64,000 nucleotides of DNA, taken from the NCBI GenBank assembly GCA_949126835.1, contig OX421505.1, positions 8,502,587 through 8,566,586 of the forward strand. Reading direction: 5' to 3'. The DNA is from Anisus vortex. Lineage: Eukaryota; Mollusca; Gastropoda; Planorbidae. The position numbers and the translations under genes are program-made. The notes under the pieces were generated by a model. That model saw only the letters and a program-made list of their open reading frames with translations. It did no database searches and had not been told where the DNA came from. Shown here piece by piece: positions 55,641-64,000 of this stretch (position 1 is its first letter; every line of letters begins with the position of its first letter).

Positions 55641-56364
55641 CTCCCACGCCTCTGTATCTTTTTAACTGCGGTCTACTCCTGCCGCTGATTGAGTCCACCT
55701 ACCATCCATGATTTATTTCCCTTATTTACTCAGTGGGCAAAGGGAAATAACCACTCTCCTGCTATCAATTTCTTCTCCCCTTTTTTTCTTTTCTTCTTCT
55801 CTTTTTCCACCCTTCTCTTCGGGTCTTTTTCTCTCTCTTTTTTTGTGTAGAGGGTCTTAAATATTTGACGAGGTGCCGAAAAGGCCCTGGTGAGAAAAAG
55901 TAAGAAAAAAAAAGGAAAAGAAAAGACGAAAAAAAGAAAGAAAGGAAAGGAAGTATATTTTAATTTTAGATATTGAATGCTTTTTTTTTTTTTTTTTTTT
56001 CTGGGGAGGGGGGGGAGTATTGTAGTACTTCACTCCCCTCCCCCACCCTCCCAAACCACCCACACTGACCAAATATGGAGTCTATGAAAGGAATAGTAAG
56101 GCGGTGATGAATACTGCTGACCAAAGGGAGAGGGCATTCACATTTAAGGCGCGCAAACGATGGCCGGAATTGGGGGGGGGGGGGGTGAAACAGGTCGTGA
56201 TTTTATTATTAGGACAAACACTGAAAAGATTGTTGTTGTGTTTTTACCTCTCTTCTCTCCCTTTGACTATAACAGACAAGAGATGTAAATCCAATGACTT
56301 GGATTACTTGTGTTTTGATAAAACATCTCGGGGGTGGGGGGGGGGGGGGGAAATTGGCGGTTTG
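55641..56364. other. gene-free stretch with homopolymer runs
   Basis: Contains a T run (about 55980-56001), G runs (56174-56185 and 56335-56350) and C-rich patches. No frame of note. Confidence 0.5.
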
Positions 56365-56372
56365 TTATTATA

Positions 56373-56729
56373 CATTGTTCGTTGGGAGACAATGATATTT
56401 ACATTGTTCGTTGGGAGGCAATGATATTTACATTGTTCGTTGGGAGACAATGATATTTTCATTGTTCGCTGGGAGGCAATGATATTTACATTGTTCGTTG
56501 GGAGGCAATGATATTTTCATTGTTCGTTGGGAGACAATGATATATTCATTGTTCGTTGGAGACAATGATATTTTCATTGTTCGTTGGGAGACAATGATAT
56601 TTTCATTGTTCGTTGGGAGACAATGATATTTTCATTGTTCGTTGGGAGACAATGATATTTTCATTGTTCGTTGGGAGACAATGATATTTTCATTGTTCGT
56701 TGGGAGACAATGATATTTTCATTGTTCGG
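56373..56729. repeat. 29-bp hairpin minisatellite, about 12 copies
   Basis: The monomer is CATTGTTCGTTGGGAGACAATGATATTTT. CATTGT and ACAATG inside each monomer are perfect inverted repeats, so every unit can form a small stem-loop. Variants have GGCAATG. Confidence 0.93.
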
Positions 56730-57834
56730 ACTTTCTTGATAACTATTAGTTAGTGAAAAAAAACTACATCTTATTATGCAATAAGATATGAATGATAACA
56801 ATCGAAATTTTAGCATTAATAAATGTCCATTATTTCATTATGTATAGCGTGTATTACGGTCAGATCGTTTTCTAAATGCCAGACAAGGGTGCTATACAAT
56901 GTGAATCCACTGATCTATACACGGATGATCGTAGGAAGGAATAATCTTTTTTTTATAGAAGGTAATAAAATATAAGATAAGATAAAATGGATTGGTCCCG
57001 GAAAAGATATTCTTGATGCAAAAATCAAATATGTGTTTACTTAGGCCTTTTTTCTAAAACTAAATTTCCTAAACACTGACCTGTAAATACATTTCAAGTG
57101 ACTTAGAGATTATTTTAATCGTACAGATTTGTTCTAATTATATGTTTTTTTCTTAAATCTTGCTTATATGGGTAAGTGAGTCGTGTTGATATTGTAGTCA
57201 ATTCTAGCCTCAATTTGTGCATACAAATTTATCATGGAGCCTCTATCCATTATTTTTATAGATCAGTGATACAGATCCTACCAGTTAAAAAGCGAAGTAT
57301 TTTACAAAGGGAGATAAAAAAAGGGAAGACAACACGGTATTATGCATGATAGCCTCCCCTTCCTTGTCTAATAGGTAAGAGGTTTTGTTGACCAATACTT
57401 GAGTTACTAGTGATTGGTTATATAAATAGAACAAAATATCGATGTCCTTTAAAAAGACTAGTGATTGATTTAATTTTGGGCTAATTATTTATAAAGGGCT
57501 AATTGGGTCGCTCTAATACATTACTTCACATCATAACATGACTCACACAAATATTTTTTTTTTTCATTTTCTTCCAACGTTGCACAACCAACAATTTGTG
57601 TTGCGTACAAAACCATATGATTGAGATACTAAACTTTATTGTTTTGCTTGTTGTTGTTTGTTGATGAGAATTTCGAGTTTGTTATAGTTTATATAATGTT
57701 GTATAACACATCTAGATTTTTTTTTTTTTTGCGTTCTTGATTATTTTCTAAAACTGTCTTACAAAGAACACACTATCATAGATCAAAGATCTAATTTTAC
57801 GTTGGCTTTCCCGGAAATTTTCTTACCTATATAG
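56730..57834. other. gene-free stretch
   Basis: AT-rich sequence without repeats or frames that I can place. Confidence 0.4.
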
Positions 57835-58315
57835 CAAAAAGCTAACCCATAAAAATCAAAGTTTTATTATACTCCTTTTCTTTGTAAACTAAGTTTACCA
57901 TCATGTAATTAAATAATTTATTGACTACTGGAAATGAAACATACACGATACGAATGTAAACATGAATTAAATTTTTTTCCCTTCATTCACAAAGCTAGAG
58001 CGCAAAGTTTGATGACGTCTTAATAATCTCAGCACATCCTGTCAGCGCATTCTTTTGTTTTTTTTAGCTTTGTGACGAAAAACCATAAAGAGTTAGACCG
58101 GCATTTTCAACGTGAAACCAAAACAAAGCGTTACATTTTCAAAAAAAAAAAATTATAGTATAATTAGGTTTTTTTTACTGAGAATTTGATAGAATGTATT
58201 GTTAGTCGCCACAAGTCTGCTGCCCAAGTTTCAGCTCGATTGGACGACGGGAACTGGTCGAAAAATCGATGCAAAGTTTTACAAGCAAGCAGACAGACAG
58301 ACAGAACGAGCCTAA
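57835..58315 (-). repeat. dispersed repeat, inverted copy of 39424-41270
   Basis: Reverse complement carries the same ordered words as 39424-39720 and 40865-41270 and reads through GACGTCATCAAAC without an insert, so it is the empty site for the solo LTR. Confidence 0.8.
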
Positions 58316-58789
58316 GAGAAAGGGAGTAAATATTATGCTTTTATGTGCTTTAAACAGTAAAGACATTTAAATAACAAACAAACTAAAAGCAGGGTTTTGT
58401 TTTACATTGTCATTAAAATTGTCAATTTGTTGATTAATTTTTAAAAACCTCCAATGCGTTATTCTGTCTGTTTTATTCGTTTGGTTTGGCCAAGGTCAAG
58501 AAATTAAAAAGATGGATGGGATGAAAAGGGAGAGTGTTCGATTTCTTAATAAAAGGTCACTAAATCGTCTCCCTTTGCATGGAATTTCAAAGAAAGCATA
58601 AAGTTATTTAAGTTTATTGTCCGACAGTCGTTGAAATGTTTCTTTCCATACCATTGACATTGTGTTTAACTGACCATAGCTTTCTCATTTTCAATATTAC
58701 TGGCTATTCGCCTTTCAGTGTCTCCTTTCTTAGCGTATCTTCTCTCTCTCTCTCTCTTCTTCTCAATTCAATTGTTATTCTCAATCAGA
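58316..58789. other. gene-free stretch
   Basis: No gene; a short TC run at 58739-58757. Confidence 0.4.
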
Positions 58790-59061
58790 TTTATTCGTGT
58801 TAGGCTAGTGTCCGCTGGCGAACGTTCATTTTCCTATGCAGGACCGTCCGTTAGGAATCACCCTTCCACTACAGCTTCGCCAGAGCCCTAGCTATGACAC
58901 CTTTAGGAGCCGGCTGAAGACTCACTTATTTCGTCTGCAGAATTAGCGTATTACTACATATTTCGTTGTCTGTCTGTATTCTGTAACTGTCGTCTGCGCA
59001 TAGAACTGTCACCAACGGGATATGCGCTATATAAGCACCGTTATTATTATTATTATTATTC
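58790..59061 (+). mobile_element. LINE 3' fragment with (TTA)n tail
   Basis: Plus-strand translation has RSFSYAGPSVRN followed after frame breaks by FRSRLKTHLF-like residues, the usual end of LINE ORF2. GCGCTATATAAGCACCG and a TTATTATTATTATT tail close it. 5'-truncated. Confidence 0.7.
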
Positions 59062-60700
59062 CATCTTTTTCCTCGACGTTGTCTTCCCTGAAGTACTCAC
59101 TCACTCTCTTTCATATGCTCTTTCTCTCCATCCCTCTCTCTGTTTCGCTATCCTTATATAACTCCCTGACTCTTTCTTTCTCTATTGCTCTAAATAAAAA
59201 AAAATCCAGACTGAGAACTTCTTATATCACATATATTCCTAATTTTGTTAATTTTATATGAATTAATATATGACTCGATTTATCATGTCAAGCATAGAAA
59301 TTAAAGTGCTAATAAAATAATATAATAGAGGAATGGTTATTATGATGATGGTTATTAAATTAGCGTTTTCATTCATGCTATTACAGTTAGCATACTCAGT
59401 GTGCTCTTGAATTCGGCAAAGAAAATTAGGTACACAATTACCGTTTAACAATTATCATTCTTTGTAATCTATTGCTTATTATAAAGTAGCAAAGGTTTAA
59501 AAATTACTTATAGTTTTATTTCGGCGTCTACGGCCTGGCGTTTATCTAAAAAAAACAATTCTTGAATTTTCTTGTCATTGGCATTTATTATCAAGAATTA
59601 AATAGACTAGCAATAGTATAGGATTAATATTCGGTATTGTATCAGAAGATCTTGCTAACCCTTAGAATAAAACTTTCTTTTACAGCTTTTACATTTCAGA
59701 TGTATTACTGCCCTTTATTTTTAAAAAAGTTGCCTCATTTATTGTCTCCCTTTGTTGAAAAAAAAAAAAAAAGAAATCTATTTGCTTCCACACCCGTAAC
59801 ATTGCAACAATTTCAATTTCAACTTGTTACAAATTCACGAAGTTTCGGACCGCGATCCAATTTTATAAATTTTGTTCATACTTCGGGGATCTGACTTGTT
59901 CTATGATCAAGCACTATCCTAAATCTGTAGAAGTGAAAGGGGGGGTCGGCTGTAACATTGGACAACTGATGCCAGCCAGATTATATCGTATATATTCTAC
60001 CGTAGCGAAACTGTTATAATTGCAACACAAGATGGTTTGCAATTTTAAAATAAATAAATAACTGGAAACGCTGTTTAATGGAATTAATCTAATTATGAAA
60101 TAGAACAAAATACGTATCGTTTTGAAGGATCACAATGTATCTATAGAGTGTATGGTTGGAAACAAAACAAAAAGCATAATAAATATATTTATAGCTTTTG
60201 AAGACATTAGTGTTTTGGGGAAAAATCCGGGGATGCTAGTAAATAGGCGAGACTATAAGATGGAACATTAAACAGAACAACGAATTAGAAAATGGAAAGA
60301 GATAACGAACGTATTTAAAAAAGAATGAAGGAGAGAAAAATTGGTGAGATAAAAGAAAGAGACTTAAGCAGAAAGTGTGACTACAGGATGTGTGGGGCAA
60401 GACAAACAATCACCTTAAATTATGCAATTATAATCATAATTATATTATTATTAAATGATTAAATTATTTGTTGTTTTTTTTAAGTTAAATTAAATTTAAC
60501 CATTTTTTTTCACTGTTGTTAAATTTTAAATTCCACACATTTGAGAAGCCCTACATTTTAAGGCACAATGGAAAGAAATTGAAGAACCGATCTCCTCGTG
60601 TCTCCCCCATTTCTTTGTATGTGGAGATGTAAGTGGAAGATTCTGGAAAATAATAGATTGGTCTGCTGACATCTAAATTAGGATTCACTCAACGCCCCCA
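59062..60700. other. gene-free stretch
   Basis: AT-rich. Frames at 59637-59894 and elsewhere have no recognisable domains. No repeat family identified. Confidence 0.4.
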
Positions 60701-60850
60701 ACCCCCCACCCCTGTTTTCTCTTTCTCCCTCTGTTGCGCCCCCTTTATCCCCATCTCGCACTGTCCATATCTACCTCTGTTTCTGGCCCTCTCTCTCTCT
60801 CTCTTTCTCCTTCTCTCTCTCCCCGTCTGTTTCTCATTCCGATCTTTCCC
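60700..60850. repeat. pyrimidine-rich tract
   Basis: C/T-rich with a (CT)n core at 60789-60804 and 60813-60822. Confidence 0.85.
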
Positions 60851-61168
60851 CACGCTCTTACTTCCGCGGGGGGCCAGGTCAAGCCAGGGGTCAGACAAAA
60901 CGTCATAATTTCACGTCACGACGGTCATTAGGTGGTCTGCCAGAAATCCTGGGGGCCGGCTTGCGACAGAAATCTTGACCGATGTACAGACACAGACAAC
61001 AAGAAAAAAAAAGAAGAATAGAAGCCATGGATGCTAATGGCGTTGTTTGTGAGGGGGTGGGGGCGGGAGGGGGCGGGATATTTAGCCGGTGGTCCTCAAA
61101 TCTCGACCCAGAAATACATTAATACTACTACAAACCTTCTTTGTTTGTTTCATTATAATTCTATAATT

Positions 61169-61621
61169 CAGGGGTCGGCAACCAACGAAGCCCGTGCCAC
61201 AATTGGCACGCAGAGTAATTTTCAAAGAAACAAAAGTATGGACATTAATTTGGACATCACTTCATTTTAAGAGTGTCTTATTTGGAAACATAAAGTTCAT
61301 TTGTTTATTGACTGGCCTGATCTGTTTATTAAAACAATTGTCTTAGTTAGCAGCAGCCACTTGGCAATTACAAACAATGTATTATTGAAAAATGGCTTTT
61401 AATTGTGTGTATGATTTTTTTTTTATCTCTCTTTGTATGTGTATGAATATGTGTGTGTGAGCGTGTGTGTGTGTGTGTGTTTGCGTGGAAGACCCACACA
61501 AAAAGGGGCAATTCAAGTCTCCTCTACCTCAGGCGAAGGGTGAATCTTAGGCTTTTGACACGCTGAATGAATTATAAATCCTACTTTGGCAACACTGTTA
61601 TCAAAAGGTTAACGACTCCTG
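61169..61621. mobile_element. hAT-like non-autonomous element (453 bp)
   Basis: Begins CAGGGGTCGGCAACC and ends GGTTAACGACTCCTG. Flanks CTATAATT (61161-61168) and CTATAGTT (61622-61629) are an 8-bp duplication with one change. Contains a TG microsatellite. It shares inner parts with 49029-49229 and 49880-50230, so all belong to one family. Confidence 0.85.
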
Positions 61622-61652
61622 CTATAGTTGACACATTCTCTTTTATGCTTGT

Positions 61653-62100
61653 TTGTCCTGGACATTAACAGTTGAGCTAGAAAGGGAGATCAATGCCATG
61701 GAGATGAGATGCTTAGGAAACCTTCTCGGCATCTGTTATAAAGACAACATCTCCAATGAGCAGATACAAAAAAAGATACTCCAGGAAATCGGACAATACG
61801 ACGAACTCCTGGCCACAGTCAAGAAAAGGAAACTATAATGCTATGGCCACCTAACTAGAACCATTGGACTTGCCAGAACCATTCTGCAGAGCACCACCAG
61901 AGGAGGGATAAAGAGAGGAAGACAACGGAAACAATCGGGGGATAACATGAGGGGAGTGGAAAGGAATAAAACTGTGCAACGCACTGAGATAGGCTGAGAT
62001 TTGGGAGATGTGGAGGTGGCTGCAGTACATGTCATCCGTGGCGCCCCACCAGCCAAACAGACTACGGGATATGTAGGATCTAGCTAACGCAGACAACTCA
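61653..62100 (+). pseudogene. LINE ORF2 C-terminal remnant, decayed
   Basis: Translation gives WTLTVELEREINAMEMRC, LGNLLGICYKDNISNEQI, YDELLATVKKRKL then, after a stop, CYGHLTRTIGLARTILQST and GRQRKQSGDNMRG. This is the post-RT region of a LINE family common in marine animals, distinct from that at 22435. Stops and frameshifts break it. Confidence 0.85.
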
Positions 62101-62911
62101 AATCAAAGGTAACGTTTGAATTCAAAACTATCAGTTTTATTCTTTTCTCTAAATGGAAACTAACGGTACGCCTATGACAACGGCACGCTGGTTGTCGAGC
62201 GCTAATGCCTGAGCTCTCCAGAAAGAAAAAAATCATAAATAATAAACAAGAAGTGCATACTAAATTGATTTTATTGTTGTCAGTTTAGTCTTGCTCTTTC
62301 GATGATAAATTTGATTTATATTAAGTTGTTGTTTTTTAATTCATAGGAAAAGTTCAGCCAAACCCATTGTATATTCTCAGACACCGTGAGTTATATTTTT
62401 GTCTTAGCAAACAAAAACTTAAAACTTAAAAACTAAACCAATTAAAAACACAAGAATACAACTACACCAACGAAGAAATAACTTAAAGGGGAAAATAACC
62501 TACATTGGCGGCCATTACAATTATTACGAAGTGCCAATCATTAAACAACAAAAGAGAAGTAGGGATGGTCATCTTGAGGCAGACTAATGACGTTTTAATG
62601 CCCTATTTAGTATGGACATGGGTCGACTTCAATCATCATCATCCGCTTCCGGTTAGCGATACGGCTCTTGTTATATGGGAGGATGAATGAATCGATATCC
62701 GGAGAGGGATTCGGGCCAATGAAAGTAGGACAATGACGTAATTTTTAAGAAGGTAAGGGAAAAAATGGGGACAAATAAAAATATGATATGACATAAAATT
62801 TTGAATGTCAACATCAACATACACATCGAAGGATGAATGTCTTCCACCGGCAGTTCTGCATCTGTCGACTTCTTCCTGAATACTCGTTTGCCTTTATGCG
62901 TATAGACAAAG
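62101..62911. other. gene-free stretch
   Basis: AT-rich with a short motif GGCGGCCATTACAA (about 62508). No gene supported. Confidence 0.4.
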
Positions 62912-63187
62912 TAACTAAAGCATCCCGTCGGATCAAATTGATCGATTGGGCAAGTGAAGCAGTCTTCACCGGTTTTCTGTGGCCACTTCATACGTGAGGA
63001 TTGTGTGGCCAGCACAATGCACAGCCGCTTTTACTTTACTCCAACTAAAGTCAGGTACCCGTCAGAGCTGGGTAGACTCAGGGACACCCTCCAGACCCGG
63101 CAACGAATCCTAAACCGTCACCAGGATTAGAACCCAGGACCTTTTGTACGCCAGCCAAACGCAATGCCGCTGGTCCCCTGTGCCCCC
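62912..63187 (-). mobile_element. tRNA-derived SINE, full-length copy
   Basis: Read on the minus strand: a tRNA-like head (box A-like ACCAGCGGCATTG, box B-like GGGTTCTAATCC), then GGGTGTCCCTGAGTCTACCC and GTACCTGACTTTAGTTGGAG, then a tail with GTGCTGGCCACACAATC and GATCCGACGGGATGC. It matches 63329-63593 throughout. It lies head to head, about 140 bp away, with that copy. Confidence 0.85.
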
Positions 63188-63328
63188 ATTAGACATGTAA
63201 GTTTATTATTTAACTGATATCTATGTTTTTATTTCCTGAATGTAAAATATATCTACATACACACATACAAATTCTATAATATACTAGCTATAAAACCCGG
63301 CATTACCCAGGGGTTACAGCATTGAAAT

Positions 63329-63593
63329 GGGGTACGGTAGCCGAGCGACAGCGCGTTCGACTGGCGATCCAAGGTTCCTGGGTTTGAATCCTGGTGCAGG
63401 CTAGGATATTTTCCCAGAAATTGAGGGTGTCCCTGAGTCTACCCAGCTCTGATGGGTACCTGACATGATTCGGGGTAAAGTTAAGGCGGCTGTGCATAGT
63501 GCTGGCCACGCAATCACCTGGTATGCCGTGGCCACGGAAACTGGTGAACGCTGCTTCATCGTTCTATGGATCAACTTTATCCGACGGGATACT
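63329..63593 (+). mobile_element. tRNA-derived SINE with target duplication (265 bp)
   Basis: Head GGGTACGGTAGCCGAGCGAC with box A, and box B GGGTTTGAATCC. Body GGGTGTCCCTGAGTCTACCC and CAGCTCTGATGGGTACCTGA. Tail ends ATCCGACGGGATACT. TTACAGCATTGAAAT (63314-63328) and TTACAACATTGAAAT (63594-63608) are a 15-bp target duplication with one change, as made by LINE machinery. The body motif is also in 45095-45290. Confidence 0.9.
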
Positions 63594-63608
63594 TTACAAC
63601 ATTGAAAT

Positions 63609-64000
63609 ACAAACAGCCCATAATTTCTGCTATAATTTCTTCTAGAAAAAAAAATATAGATAACAAATACATGTTATTATCTTACATTTAATGTTTAAAA
63701 ACTAGATTTTTATGAACTGTTTTTTTATTTAGACAACATAATTAAAAAACATTAGGAAGAACAGTCTTAATCATTGATATATAGTTATATAGTTTCATTT
63801 CCTTTAAAATAAATTGATTACTCTTTTATTATTAACAATTTACAAAACCAATAATATATTCTATTATCTTTTTACATCCATTTATAATAGTATTTTTTAA
63901 TTTACTATCTATTCTAGAATTCTATGCGAAAAAAAGTTATACAAATTTTCCTCTTCCAAAACTAACAAACTTTAACAATAAAAAGCAACAATAAAAACAT
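63609..64000. other. gene-free stretch
   Basis: AT-rich, no feature recognised. Confidence 0.4.

Noticed and set aside
62671..63015. 114-codon minus-strand frame with four Cys and a protein-like look
   Set aside because: Most of it is the translated tail of the SINE at 62912-63187; the same DNA recurs at 63490-63593 and 45170-45260 in non-coding form.

Overview
This is animal (eukaryotic) DNA: AT-rich, gene-poor and dominated by transposable elements, satellites and microsatellites. LTR and non-LTR retrotransposons, a tRNA-derived SINE, and hAT-like and piggyBac-like elements occur together with spliceosomal introns. The mixture, including the IN-before-RT Ty3/gypsy order, suggests a marine-type invertebrate, perhaps a gastropod or other mollusc; this is an inference and I recognise no species marker.

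Layout. 280-5395 and 18956-21480 are one complex tandem array (units of about 1.5 kb with an internal 19-bp satellite) that holds a 729-bp piggyBac-like element and is split by an LTR retrotransposon. 5396-18955 is a nested pair: copy A (minus) inserted into the array with target duplication GTAT, and copy B (plus, 10914-17686) then inserted into the gag gene of A with target duplication ATTG. Both encode Gag, protease and a DDE integrase placed BEFORE the reverse transcriptase, and both have lost almost all of RT and RNase H. A solo LTR of the same family lies at 45523-46198 (CAAG duplication). A distant, more decayed relative with the same domain order and the same lack of RT occupies 26775-33120 (TTAG duplication). 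22435-23043 is a LINE 3' fragment.

The only convincing host gene is hidden in the repeats. On the minus strand, four coding exons (42696-42630, 35403-35288, 26161-26031, 25392-25236) with matching splice phases encode a secreted protein of about 156 residues with a signal peptide. A TATA-driven 5' UTR exon probably lies at 46425-46337. Its introns have absorbed a complete LTR element, a hAT element, two solo LTRs, several LINE ends and two minisatellites. The protein faintly resembles the CpcT/CpeT-like family.

46500-64000 has no gene I can support. It holds microsatellites, pyrimidine tracts, hAT-like MITEs with 8-bp duplications, 72/73-bp piggyBac-like MITEs with TTAA duplications (one with an empty site in this window), a 29-bp hairpin satellite, LINE remnants and two inverted SINE copies near the right end.
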